Shown here: positions 9,164 to 17,470 of the stretch, in pieces
Numbering within the stretch: position 1 is the stretch's first letter
Layout of the letters: every line of letters begins with the position of its first letter
From: Butyrivibrio sp. VCD2006
GTDB taxonomy: Bacteria; Bacillota; Clostridia; Lachnospirales; Lachnospiraceae
Direction: 5' to 3'
DNA length: 64,000 nucleotides
Assembly: GCF_000423925.1 (NCBI RefSeq)
Contig: NZ_AUIX01000007.1
Span: 62,001-126,000 of the forward strand
The notes under the pieces: generated by a model
The model's input: the letters and a program-made list of their open reading frames with translations, nothing else
Databases searched by the model: none
What the model was told of the DNA's origin: nothing
Made by a program: the position numbers and the translations under genes

Positions 9164-9919
9164 ATGTACAAATTTGATTCAAGAATTAGATTTTCTGAAA
9201 CGGATGTTGAGCATTACCTGACATTCGAATCGCTGATAGACTATTTTCAGGATTGTTCCACTTTTCAGACACAGGAAGGCCCGGCAACGATAGAGGTGAC
9301 TGAAAAGCAGGGCATTGCGTGGGTTGTTGCCAGTTGGCAGGTGGAAGTGAAAAGACTCCCCAAATTGGGCGAAAGAATAGTGACGGGAACGGTTCCGTAT
9401 GAGCTAAAGGGATTTTTTGGACACAGGAATTTTTTCATGGATACAGAGTCCGGTGAGCGCCTTGCGGTTGCAAACTCCGTTTGGATGCTGATGAATATGG
9501 AAAAGGGGTGTCCTGCAAGGATAAATGATGATATGATCGCCACCTATCCGCTGGATGAAAGGCTTCCGATGGAGTATGCTGCAAGGAAGATTGAGCTTCC
9601 TAAGGATGCTCGGGTTTTTGAGGCGGCTTCCAAGAAAATAGGGATGCATCATCTGGATTCCAATATGCATGTAAATAATGGACAGTATATTAGAATCGCG
9701 TTTCAGGCTTTTGAGAATGTGGCAGAAAAAAATGGGATCGATGATCTTTTGCAGCTTGTAAGGAGCAGGGAGAATATCAGCATCAGAGTGGAGTACAAGC
9801 AGCAGGCGCATCTTGGTGACGAGGTTCGTCCGACTGTATATGTTAAAGAGGGTATTTATACGGCATCAATAAACGACATTGCCGGTAAACCATATGCAAT
9901 AGTTGAGTTAAAAGGATAA
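9164..9919 (+). CDS. Acyl-ACP thioesterase (FatA/FatB type)
   Basis: 251 residues, tandem hot-dog domains: the first (about 1-145) opens with FDSRIRFSETDVEHY, the second carries HHLDSNMHVNNGQY, holding the catalytic Asn and His of plant-type acyl-ACP thioesterases. It releases free fatty acids from acyl carrier protein in the cytosol. In anaerobic Clostridia such enzymes are common and may adjust lipid or lipoprotein acyl supply. It starts 2 nt after the preceding membrane protein and ends 4 nt before the S1 gene, a tight operon. Confidence 0.88.
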   Translation: MYKFDSRIRFSETDVEHYLTFESLIDYFQDCSTFQTQEGPATIEVTEKQGIAWVVASWQVEVKRLPKLGERIVTGTVPYELKGFFGHRNFFMDTESGERLAVANSVWMLMNMEKGCPARINDDMIATYPLDERLPMEYAARKIELPKDARVFEAASKKIGMHHLDSNMHVNNGQYIRIAFQAFENVAEKNGIDDLLQLVRSRENISIRVEYKQQAHLGDEVRPTVYVKEGIYTASINDIAGKPYAIVELKG

Positions 9920-9923
9920 AAGA

Positions 9924-10757
9924 ATGTTAAGAATAGGTGAAAAACAGGAACTGATAATAATCAAACAGGTGGATTTCGGAGTTTATCTGGCTGAAAAGCA
10001 GGGTAGTGACGACAAGGTGCTTTTGCCCAAAAAGCAGGTGCCTGAGAATGCAGAGCTTGGCGATAAACTGACGGTCTTCCTTTACAAGGATTCCGATGAC
10101 AGGCTTATCGCAACTACAAAGACACCGAAGCTTATGCTTGGAGACGTAAATATGCTTACGGTAACGGATGTAGGTAAGATCGGAGCATTTATGGACTGGG
10201 GGCTTGAAAAGGATGTGCTTTTGCCCTTTAGAGAGCAGACCAGGAAGGTTAAAAAGGGAGAAACTGTTCTCTGTGCCTTATATGTGGATAAGTCAGGCAG
10301 ACTCGCTGTTACCATGAATGTGTATGAGTTTTTGAGAACTGACAGTCCTTACCATAAGGAGGACAGAGTCAGAGGAACTGTATACGAGACCAGCTCTAAT
10401 TTTGGTGTGTTTGTTGCTGTAGACGATATCTTTTCAGCTCTCATTCCGAAGAAAGAGCTGTATGGCGACATAAAGATAGGTGATGAAGTTACTGCCAGAG
10501 TAGTCGATGTGAGGGAGGATGGAAAGCTTACCTTAAGCGTTCGCGAGAAGGCTTACCTTCAGATTGACGATGATGCAAAGATCATCCTCGAAAAAATGGA
10601 AAAGAATGGCGGAAAACTTCCTTTCACTGACAAGGCTGATCCTCAGCTTATAAGGGATGAAATGGCAATGAGTAAAAATGAATTCAAACGCGCCATCGGT
10701 CATCTTCTTAAGGAAGGAAAGGTTGAAATTAGGGAAAATGAAATCAGAATGATTTAA
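9924..10757 (+). CDS. cvfB: CvfB-like S1 RNA-binding protein
   Basis: 277 residues: an N-terminal S1-like barrel (1-60), a second S1 domain around MLTVTDVGKIGAFMDWG, a third S1 domain (about 140-210, FGVFVAVDD) and a C-terminal winged-helix (about 220-277). This is the CvfB/YitL architecture. CvfB in Staphylococcus affects virulence gene expression through RNA; the function here is inferred from the family. Third gene of the operon that starts at 7351. Confidence 0.85.
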   Translation: MLRIGEKQELIIIKQVDFGVYLAEKQGSDDKVLLPKKQVPENAELGDKLTVFLYKDSDDRLIATTKTPKLMLGDVNMLTVTDVGKIGAFMDWGLEKDVLLPFREQTRKVKKGETVLCALYVDKSGRLAVTMNVYEFLRTDSPYHKEDRVRGTVYETSSNFGVFVAVDDIFSALIPKKELYGDIKIGDEVTARVVDVREDGKLTLSVREKAYLQIDDDAKIILEKMEKNGGKLPFTDKADPQLIRDEMAMSKNEFKRAIGHLLKEGKVEIRENEIRMI

Positions 10758-10835
10758 CCATCGTTTTCCTTGAAAAAAACAACTTGGAAATTTGAATAAT
10801 TCTACTTTGGCTATTTGTTTAAAAATGAAATATAG

Positions 10836-10947
10836 ATTGATTAGGAAAAGATAATCAATAAACAGCCCCGCATATATTATGTGGTTATTTAGGGCGATTT
10901 ACGGTATCGTATCAGAGCTCGAAATAACTACATAGTATATGCGGGGC
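10836..10947 (+). other. Two consecutive inverted repeats; long 26-bp hairpin (candidate structured RNA)
   Basis: The first inverted repeat is ATTGATTA (10836-10843) with TAATCAAT (10852-10859). The second is much longer: arm 10865-10890 pairs with 10922-10947 over 26 positions without a gap, around a 31-nt loop that itself holds a CGAT/ATCG stem. The only two non-Watson-Crick positions are G-U wobbles if the plus strand is transcribed, but would be A-C mismatches on the minus strand, so the RNA form is probably the plus strand. No T-run follows either arm. It lies between cvfB and the 3' end of the opposing yjfB. Confidence 0.55.
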
Positions 10948-10961
10948 GTCATGTTGGGGAT

Positions 10962-10980
10962 GTTAGGTTTACAACCTAAC
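10962..10980. other. 8-bp palindrome over the yjfB stop codon
   Basis: GTTAGGTT (10962-10969), TAC, AACCTAAC (10973-10980) is a perfect hairpin that includes the TAA stop of yjfB. It may stabilise the yjfB mRNA end; no T-run makes it a classical terminator. Confidence 0.4.
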
Positions 10981-11160
10981 ATCGATTGTGCCACCCAGGT
11001 TCGGGTTAACCGACCTCTCTAGAGCGGACACATCCATCATTTCGCTAATGGTATCGCCAACCTCCTGCAAAGCATCAAGATTCTTGGAGAGTACTGCTGT
11101 TCCCCAGTCTGATTGAAGCTTGCTTGCAGACAATGCCATTGATAATTCAGGTATGTCCAT
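10969..11160 (-). CDS. yjfB: YjfB-like small putative motility protein
   Basis: 63 residues beginning MDIPELSMALSASK and ending NPNLGGTIDVRL, which match the start and end signatures of the YjfB family. The ATG at 11160 is preferred over the upstream GTG at 11166 because AAAAGGAGG ends 5 nt before the ATG and would overlap the GTG. In Bacillus and Clostridia the family is a small protein tied to motility regulons; its molecular role is not known. It stands alone on the minus strand between cvfB and a CdaR-type regulator. Its leader holds a 7-bp inverted repeat (11181-11187/11208-11214). Confidence 0.85.
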   Translation of the reverse strand: MDIPELSMALSASKLQSDWGTAVLSKNLDALQEVGDTISEMMDVSALERSVNPNLGGTIDVRL

Positions 11161-11370
11161 AGGCACCTCCTTTTGCTTGCTGAGGACGAAGTTCTTATGT
11201 TTAAAGTGTCCTCAGACATGTATCCTAATCCATATCTTATTTCGGAAAATTTCTTCTGAAAAATCATTATGGAAATTTCACAAAAAAACACTTATTTTTT
11301 GTGGATTTTTATGCATTTATCGAGTAGAATAAGAGTAGAACAATGAAAATAAAATTTTGGGAGATTAAAT

Positions 11371-12453
11371 ATGATTTCAAATCAAATCCTTCAAAATACC
11401 ATAGACGGCTTGAAAGGCATCGCACATGTGGATTTATGTGTGCTTGACGTTGATGGAAATGAAGTCGCTGCGACTAGGCCGGACTTTGCAGACATGAGTG
11501 ATTCTGTTCGTGATTTTGTCAGATCACCTGCTGATTCTCAGGAGGTTCAGAGTTATCAGTTTTTCAAAGTTTATGATGAACAACAGCTTGAGTATATTCT
11601 GATAGCCGCAGGAAGCGGTGAGAGTACTTACACGATCGGTAAGATGGTCGCATATCAGATACAGGGGCTACTTGTGGCTTATAAGGAGAGGTTTGATAAG
11701 GATAACTTTATCAAGAACCTGCTCCTTGACAATCTGTTGCTCGTGGATATATATAGTAGAGCGAAGAAGCTGCATATCCCGTCTGATTCCAAGAGGGTTA
11801 CCATGATCATTTCCGCTGACAAGGTACGTGAGAATAACGTACTTGAGCTTATCAGGACTCATGGCACCGGAAATGGCGGTGATTTTGTAACCGAAGTAGA
11901 TGAGGACAATGTTATAGTTGTCAAGGATGTTTCAGAATATAATAAGACGGAAGATATTTCAAAATCTGCCGTGGAACTTCAGGAGCACCTTGAATCACTT
12001 GGCATATCCAATGTTCACATTGCTATTGGTACAGTTGTAGGAGAGATTAAGGAAGTCAGCCGTTCATATAAAGAGGCCAAGATGGCGCTGGATGTAGGAA
12101 GAATATTCTTCGATGAGCGCAAGGTTATAAGTTATGGGGAACTTGGCATCGGAAGATTAATTTATCAGCTGCCCATTCCGCTTTGCAAGATGTTTATCCG
12201 TGAGATATTCGGGGGAAAGAATCCTGATGGATTCGATCAGGAGACACTTGCAACCATTGATAAGTTCTTTGAGAACAATCTCAATGTTTCGGAAACATCA
12301 AGACAGCTCTTTATACATCGAAACACATTGGTATACAGGCTTGATAAGCTACAGAAGAGTACAGGCCTTGACCTTCGCGTCTTCGATGACGCCATCACCT
12401 TCAAGATCGCTTTGATGGTGGTTAGGTATATGAAATATATGGAGCGATACTAG
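11371..12453 (+). CDS. CdaR/PucR-type transcriptional regulator (sugar-diacid regulator family)
   Basis: 360 residues. The N-terminal about 125 residues resemble the sugar-diacid recognition domain (opening NQILQNTIDGLKG), a GGDEF-like central domain follows (about 140-270), and the last 70 residues form the PucR C-terminal helix-turn-helix with NVSETSRQLFIHRNTLVYRL. Members sense small carboxylates and activate transcription; the ligand here cannot be read. ATG at 11371 has TTGGGAGA 7 nt upstream. No carbohydrate diacid genes lie nearby; the next gene, ftsE, starts 54 nt later and may be co-transcribed. Confidence 0.85.
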   Translation: MISNQILQNTIDGLKGIAHVDLCVLDVDGNEVAATRPDFADMSDSVRDFVRSPADSQEVQSYQFFKVYDEQQLEYILIAAGSGESTYTIGKMVAYQIQGLLVAYKERFDKDNFIKNLLLDNLLLVDIYSRAKKLHIPSDSKRVTMIISADKVRENNVLELIRTHGTGNGGDFVTEVDEDNVIVVKDVSEYNKTEDISKSAVELQEHLESLGISNVHIAIGTVVGEIKEVSRSYKEAKMALDVGRIFFDERKVISYGELGIGRLIYQLPIPLCKMFIREIFGGKNPDGFDQETLATIDKFFENNLNVSETSRQLFIHRNTLVYRLDKLQKSTGLDLRVFDDAITFKIALMVVRYMKYMERY

Positions 12454-12507
12454 ACTACCAAAGTCAGAAGTCATCCATATATCGCAAAAGGAAGAGGATT
12501 TTTAAGT

Positions 12508-13251
12508 ATGGAAAAAGTTTACAGAAGAAAACGTGCGGCTGCACCGATCCCGGAGGATGAGATCATCACGCTTGATAATGTGACAAAATCTTATTCAACG
12601 GGAGCACCAGCCTTAAATGGAGTCACCCTTCACATAAAGAAGGGTGAATTTGTTTTTATAGTCGGAGACAGCGGATCAGGTAAATCAACCCTGATAAAGC
12701 TGCTTCTTAGGGAGCTTGTGCCTTCGGACGGAACCATTACCGTCATGGGACAGGATCTTGGCAGGATGAGACATAGAAACATTCCGAAGTTCAGAAGAAG
12801 GCTGGGAATAGTATTCCAGGATTTCAGACTTTTAAAGGACAGAAATGTCTATGAAAATGTAGCGTTTGCTCAAAGAATTATTCAGAAATCAAACAGAGAT
12901 ATCAAAAGAAATGTGCCGTCAGTTCTGGCAATGGTGGGACTTGCCGGAAAATATAAAAGTAAGGTAACTCAGCTTGCAGGTGGAGAGCAGCAAAGAGTTG
13001 CCCTGGCCAGAGCCATAGTCAATAAGCCGGATATTCTGCTCGCAGATGAGCCTACCGGTAATCTGGATCCTAACAACACTCTGGAGATTATGAAGCTCAT
13101 GGAGCAGATTAACATGAATGGTACAACAGTTATTGTTGTTACACATAACAGGGAGATTGTTAACTCGATGCATAAGCGAGTTATCACTATGAAAAAAGGC
13201 GTCGTGATTTACGACGAAGAAGAGGGTGAGTATCACGATGAGGATGAGTAG
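12508..13251 (+). CDS. ftsE: Cell division ATP-binding protein FtsE
   Basis: 247-residue ABC ATPase: Walker A GDSGSGKST, signature QLAGGEQQR, Walker B ILLADEPTGNLD and switch His in VVVTHNRE. There is a roughly 20-residue basic N-terminal extension compared with the 220-230-residue norm. With FtsX it forms a membrane complex that does not transport but transmits ATP hydrolysis to periplasmic or extracellular peptidoglycan hydrolases. It overlaps ftsX, and the hydrolase partner follows at once. Confidence 0.95.
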   Translation: MEKVYRRKRAAAPIPEDEIITLDNVTKSYSTGAPALNGVTLHIKKGEFVFIVGDSGSGKSTLIKLLLRELVPSDGTITVMGQDLGRMRHRNIPKFRRRLGIVFQDFRLLKDRNVYENVAFAQRIIQKSNRDIKRNVPSVLAMVGLAGKYKSKVTQLAGGEQQRVALARAIVNKPDILLADEPTGNLDPNNTLEIMKLMEQINMNGTTVIVVTHNREIVNSMHKRVITMKKGVVIYDEEEGEYHDEDE

Positions 13252-14134
13252 TTTTTTCTATACATTAGGACAGGGATTTAAGAACCTGAGTCGTAACAGA
13301 TGGTATACACTTGCTTCTGTTGCAACTATCAGTGCATGCTTGTTCCTGTTCGGAATGTTTTATTCAATAGTAACCAATTTTCAGCATGTAGTTAAAACTG
13401 CTGAGGAAGGTGTATCCGTTACGGTATTCTTCAATGAAGGAACCAGTGAGGATGTCATTCTTGCGACTAAAGCGCTGATTGAGAAGAGACCTGAGGTCAG
13501 CAAGGTGGATTATATCTCAGCTCAGGATGCATGGGAGGGCTTTAAGACCGATTATCTTGGAGAATATGCTGATGGCTTTACAGAGAATCCTCTTGAGGAT
13601 TCAGCAAACCTGCAGATATACCTTAATGATGTATCGATGCAGCCTGCGCTTGTAACTTATCTTGAATCAATTGATGGCGTAAGAATGGTCAACAGATCTG
13701 AGGTTACTGCATCGACTTTGAGTGGAGTTAACAGCCTTATCGCTTATGTTTCGCTCGGAATTATTGCAATACTTTTGCTGGTTTCAATTTTCCTTATAAG
13801 CAATACGGTTACTATCGGTATTTCTGTCAGAAAAGAAGAGATAAATATAATGAAGTACATAGGAGCAACGGACTTCTTTGTGCGTGCACCTTTTGTCATC
13901 GAGGGTATCATCATAGGACTTATTGGTTCACTCATACCGCTGGTAATTATTTACTTTATTTACAATAAGGCAGCAGAATTTTTGGCAATCAGATTTTCAA
14001 TGCTGAATTCTATATTGGATATTCTTCCGGTTGGAAAGATATTTGAGGCGCTTACACCAGTTTCGATTCTCATAGGAGTTGGTATCGGCTTCCTCGGTAG
14101 TGTTTCGACTGTGCGCAAGCATCTGCATGTATAA
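13238..14134 (+). CDS. ftsX: Cell division protein FtsX
   Basis: 298 residues, four membrane segments (first near residues 20-45, three at the C-terminal half) with a large extracellular loop between segments 1 and 2 that in other species binds the PcsB/EnvC coiled coil. The frame opens with a GTG at 13226, but GAGGGTGA at 13222-13229 is correctly spaced only for the ATG at 13238. It overlaps ftsE by 14 nt, giving translational coupling. Confidence 0.93.
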   Translation: MRMSSFFYTLGQGFKNLSRNRWYTLASVATISACLFLFGMFYSIVTNFQHVVKTAEEGVSVTVFFNEGTSEDVILATKALIEKRPEVSKVDYISAQDAWEGFKTDYLGEYADGFTENPLEDSANLQIYLNDVSMQPALVTYLESIDGVRMVNRSEVTASTLSGVNSLIAYVSLGIIAILLLVSIFLISNTVTIGISVRKEEINIMKYIGATDFFVRAPFVIEGIIIGLIGSLIPLVIIYFIYNKAAEFLAIRFSMLNSILDILPVGKIFEALTPVSILIGVGIGFLGSVSTVRKHLHV

Positions 14135-14167
14135 AAATGCGATTTTTTTATGGGAGGCTGCTGGATT

Positions 14168-15391
14168 TTGATTAGCAGAACATTTGGGAAAAGGATAACC
14201 GGGTCAGTTTTACTTCTGTGCCTGCTTGCAGGCACAGTTTCTTTTAGTACAACGCCTGTGAATGCGGCCGTTACTGCGGAGAGCATTAAGGAAAAAGAGG
14301 GACAGATTAAAGATGCAAGGAAAGAGAGAGATTCAATGAAGAACTCTCTTACAGATCTGCAGTCGGTAAAAAAATCTCTTGAGAAAGAGAAAACGGATCT
14401 GAATTCATATATAACGCAGTTGGATGCCAACCTTGACAGCATCCAGAAAAAGATAGAGGACCTTACGGTAAGTATAGAGCAGAAGGAAAAAGATATTGAA
14501 ATAACCACTGCGGAACTTGAAGAGGATATAAGGATCCAGAATGAGCAGTATGAAGCCATGAAAAAAAGAATCCGCTTCATGTATGAGAGGGGAGATACTT
14601 TGTATGCTCAGCTTCTTTTGGAGACGGGATCCTTTTCGGAAATGCTTAACAAGGCTGAGTATATTGAGGAATTGTCTGCCTATGATAGAGGAAAGCTTCA
14701 GGAGTATATAGCACAAACCGAGCTCACTACGTTGACGAAGGAAGCTCTTGAAGAAGAAAAGAAAACTCTTGATGAGGCCAAAGCGAATGTAGTTATTGAA
14801 GAGGGTAATCTTCAGACTCTCATAGCCCAAAAGAATACAGAGGTTAATACTTTATCTGCAAATATTAAGGATAAAGAAGCGGCGATTGCCGAATATGAGA
14901 AGCAAATAGCGGAAGAAAATGCCACTATTGCTGCATTGGAGAAAGCAGTTGAGGCAGAAAAAGCTGAGCTGGCGGCTCAGAATGCAAGAAAATATGATGG
15001 CGGTATGTTTACTTTTCCATGTCCGTCTTATACAAGAATTTCTGATAACTATGGTATGAGAACACATCCTACTCTTGGAATTCAAAAGATGCATAATGGA
15101 GTAGACCTTGCTGCGCCAAGCGGATCCGCTATACTTGCAGCATATGATGGAAAAGTTGTTGCTGCAGCATATAATTCCACTATGGGTAATTATGTTATGA
15201 TATCCCATGGAAGCGGACTTTATACAATTTATATGCATGCATCTGCTGTTAGTGTTTCGACAGGTGCAGAGGTGACGAAGGGACAGAGAATCGGATCTGT
15301 AGGTTCGACAGGAAGATCTACAGGACCGCATTTGCATTTTGGAGTAAGACTGAATGGTAATTATGTAAGTCCCTGGAATTACCTGAAATGA
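14168..15391 (+). CDS. PcsB/EnvC-like coiled-coil M23 peptidoglycan hydrolase
   Basis: Secreted hydrolase: signal peptide ending near FSTTPVNA, a long coiled coil (about residues 35-270) and a LytM/M23 zinc peptidase domain with HNGVDLAAP (His, Asp) and GPHLHFG (His-x-His), all ligands present. The frame could begin with ATG at 14150, but GGGAGG at 14152-14157 lies inside that start; TTG at 14168 is 10 nt behind it and gives a normal signal peptide, so it is chosen. Directly after ftsEX, as expected for the hydrolase whose coiled coil is moved by FtsEX. The catalytic class differs from CHAP-type PcsB of streptococci. Confidence 0.9.
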   Translation: MISRTFGKRITGSVLLLCLLAGTVSFSTTPVNAAVTAESIKEKEGQIKDARKERDSMKNSLTDLQSVKKSLEKEKTDLNSYITQLDANLDSIQKKIEDLTVSIEQKEKDIEITTAELEEDIRIQNEQYEAMKKRIRFMYERGDTLYAQLLLETGSFSEMLNKAEYIEELSAYDRGKLQEYIAQTELTTLTKEALEEEKKTLDEAKANVVIEEGNLQTLIAQKNTEVNTLSANIKDKEAAIAEYEKQIAEENATIAALEKAVEAEKAELAAQNARKYDGGMFTFPCPSYTRISDNYGMRTHPTLGIQKMHNGVDLAAPSGSAILAAYDGKVVAAAYNSTMGNYVMISHGSGLYTIYMHASAVSVSTGAEVTKGQRIGSVGSTGRSTGPHLHFGVRLNGNYVSPWNYLK

Positions 15392-15412
15392 TTTTTGAAA
15401 GGAAGTATCACT

Positions 15413-16669
15413 ATGGAGCCTAGAGATAATAAGTTAGGCATAATGTTTGCGGGAGTGATCGCGGGCTTTTTTCTGGCGACATTTCTTCTAGTTGCGGGAG
15501 TGTTTGTAATACATGCAAAAGGGTTTTCATTTTTTAAAACAAAACCGAAGAATATAAATGAGATTGATTCTGCAGTTAATGATGAGACTCTGAACAAGGT
15601 TAAGGTTATAGAGGATACAATAAACAATTATTACTATAAGACAGAAATTGATCGGGATGCTGAAGCAAATGCAATTTACAAAGGTGTTGTTGCTTCGCTT
15701 GGAGATCCTTATTCCGAGTACTACACATCTTCAGAGTACAATGATCTTATGTCTGATACTCAGGGAATATATTACGGTATTGGTGCTTACGTGAGTATGG
15801 ATAAGGATACCAACCTTCCCAGAATTACAGGCACAATTAAGAATTCTCCTGCTGAAAAAATCGGACTTAAGGCGAATGATGTGATCTACAAGGTTGCCGG
15901 CGAAAATGTTCAGGGCATGACACTTTCTGAAGTAGTTGGATTGATAAGAGGTGAGATCGGCACAGAGGTTACGATAACTATCTATCGTGAAGGAGAACCC
16001 GATTATCTGGATTATACTCTTAAAAGAGATAAGGTCGAAGCGCAGACAGTAAATACTACAATGCTGGAGGATAATATTGGTTATCTTGGCATAACAGAAT
16101 TTGATTCTGTGACACCTGAGCAGTTCAATCAGGGGATGGAAGAGCTTAGGAAAAAGAAAATGGAAGCCCTTGTGTTGGATCTTCGGTCTAATCCGGGTGG
16201 AAGTTTGAATGCAGTGTGCGATATTGCAAGAGAGCTGCTTCCCAAAGGAGATATCGTTTATACGGTGGACAGGGATGGGAATCGAGAGAATTTCGAATGC
16301 GATGGAACAAAGGAAATTGATATCCCATTGGTTGTTCTTGTAAATGGATATTCCGCAAGTGCATCTGAAATCTTGTCAGGGGCCATTAAGGATTATGACA
16401 AGGGAACAATTGTGGGTGAGACAACATACGGAAAGGGTGTTGTTCAAAGGATTTTCCCGTTTACTGATGGAACAGCGGTTAAGCTTACAATCAGTAATTA
16501 TTTCACTCCTAAAGGAAATGATATTAATGGAGTCGGAATTACTCCTGACGTTGAGATTGAGTTGGACTATGAGGCGTACAACAAAGACGGTACAGATAAT
16601 CAGCTTAACAAGGCAATAGAAATTTTGAAAAAGGAATTAAAGGGAGCTGCTCTTGATGATGCAGCCTGA
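15413..16669 (+). CDS. S41 family C-terminal processing peptidase (CtpA/CtpB-like)
   Basis: 418 residues: one N-terminal membrane anchor (about 12-35), a helical cap, a PDZ domain (about 95-185) and the S41 core with the catalytic Ser in GYSASASEI and the Lys in YGKGVVQ. The ATG at 15413 is used, 8 nt after GAAAGGAAG; a TTG at 15395 overlaps that site. Ctp proteases cut the C-termini of extracytoplasmic proteins, in several species including peptidoglycan hydrolases, and its place right after the M23 gene makes that hydrolase or FtsX a reasonable substrate (inference). A terminator closes the unit. Confidence 0.92.
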   Translation: MEPRDNKLGIMFAGVIAGFFLATFLLVAGVFVIHAKGFSFFKTKPKNINEIDSAVNDETLNKVKVIEDTINNYYYKTEIDRDAEANAIYKGVVASLGDPYSEYYTSSEYNDLMSDTQGIYYGIGAYVSMDKDTNLPRITGTIKNSPAEKIGLKANDVIYKVAGENVQGMTLSEVVGLIRGEIGTEVTITIYREGEPDYLDYTLKRDKVEAQTVNTTMLEDNIGYLGITEFDSVTPEQFNQGMEELRKKKMEALVLDLRSNPGGSLNAVCDIARELLPKGDIVYTVDRDGNRENFECDGTKEIDIPLVVLVNGYSASASEILSGAIKDYDKGTIVGETTYGKGVVQRIFPFTDGTAVKLTISNYFTPKGNDINGVGITPDVEIELDYEAYNKDGTDNQLNKAIEILKKELKGAALDDAA

Positions 16670-16683
16670 TAACTACAATGTTA

Positions 16684-16717
16684 AGGCACTTCTGCGATTA
16701 AACAGAAGTGCCTTTTT
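16684..16717 (+). terminator. Intrinsic terminator of the ftsEX-M23-ctp unit
   Basis: AGGCACTTCTG (16684-16694) pairs perfectly with CAGAAGTGCCT (16703-16713), loop 8 nt, followed by TTTT. Confidence 0.9.
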
Positions 16718-16732
16718 ATGTACAATAGGTTC

Positions 16733-16761
16733 TTTACAAAAATTATTTTCTGAGATATAGT
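16733..16761 (+). promoter_or_regulatory. Sigma-A-type promoter of the PP2C-like/kinase pair
   Basis: TTTACA (16733-16738) and TATAGT (16756-16761) with a 17-nt spacer, each one base from consensus. It leaves a leader of about 80 nt before the ATG at 16847. Confidence 0.6.
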
Positions 16762-16846
16762 TCTAATGTTTTAATTCTGATTCCTTATCCGGATTCACGG
16801 ATACTTTTTCCAATTTAAAAATTTAACTTGAAAGGATGTGTGGTAG

Positions 16847-17470
16847 ATGGATTATTATACGGCCACTTTGCGTGAGCCGGGAATAAAACCTAATAACGAT
16901 GGATTAATGATAAAAGGTATACATTTTAAAAACAGACCGGATATGGTTGTCATGGTCATAAGCTGTTGCAAAATGAATCCTAAACTCTGCGACAAGGTAA
17001 TAAGGACAGCTGAAAGGCTAGTATATAAAGCTGTAAAAAAGGACATGGCGAGGGCTTTAAAAAGACTGTCTGTGATCTTTGGGAGTCGCGGTTTTCTGAT
17101 AAAAAGAAAGATTCCGGATATCACGGTTCTGATATTTGATGGCATAGATTACCTCGTGATGAATCGCGGGAACAACAGAGTTTTGAAAATAGACAGACTC
17201 GGAACAAATGAAATCTCCTGTAAACCAATGGAAAATAAAAATCACGGAGTCTGCGCTTTTGAGGGCAGACTTATGCAGGGGAGTACTCTTGTAGCGGCAA
17301 ATCAGGCATTTTATGAAAGACAGCTTGATACAGAGATTTTTAAAAGATTATGTCCTCAGATGTGTATCGATGATAATGAGATGCAGAAAAATATGGAGTA
17401 TCTAAGGAGTCAGCTATGGAGCAGAGGCGAAATAAGACCAATAACCGCAGCGGCTGTATGTTTGAAGTAG
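16847..17470 (+). CDS. PP2C-like protein lacking metal ligands (probable pseudophosphatase)
   Basis: 207 residues, cytosolic. Strand order and spacing resemble a small PP2C phosphatase: NNDGLMIKG at the start, DYLVMNRGNNRVLKID like the GDSRxY strand, and a final RPITAAAVCL like the DNITxxxV strand. The Asp residues that bind metal in active PP2C (in GDGMGG, the SDG and DNIT motifs) are missing at all these places. Its end overlaps the Ser/Thr kinase gene by 55 nt, the usual neighbour of PP2C. I infer a divergent or inactive phosphatase acting as a partner or regulator of the kinase; homology is by eye only. Confidence 0.5.
   Translation: MDYYTATLREPGIKPNNDGLMIKGIHFKNRPDMVVMVISCCKMNPKLCDKVIRTAERLVYKAVKKDMARALKRLSVIFGSRGFLIKRKIPDITVLIFDGIDYLVMNRGNNRVLKIDRLGTNEISCKPMENKNHGVCAFEGRLMQGSTLVAANQAFYERQLDTEIFKRLCPQMCIDDNEMQKNMEYLRSQLWSRGEIRPITAAAVCLK

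Noticed and set aside
11280..11304. CACAAAAAA/TTTTTTGTG inverted repeat upstream of the CdaR-type gene as terminator
   Set aside because: The stem is almost all A-T and no transcript is known to end there; likely just A/T-rich intergenic sequence.
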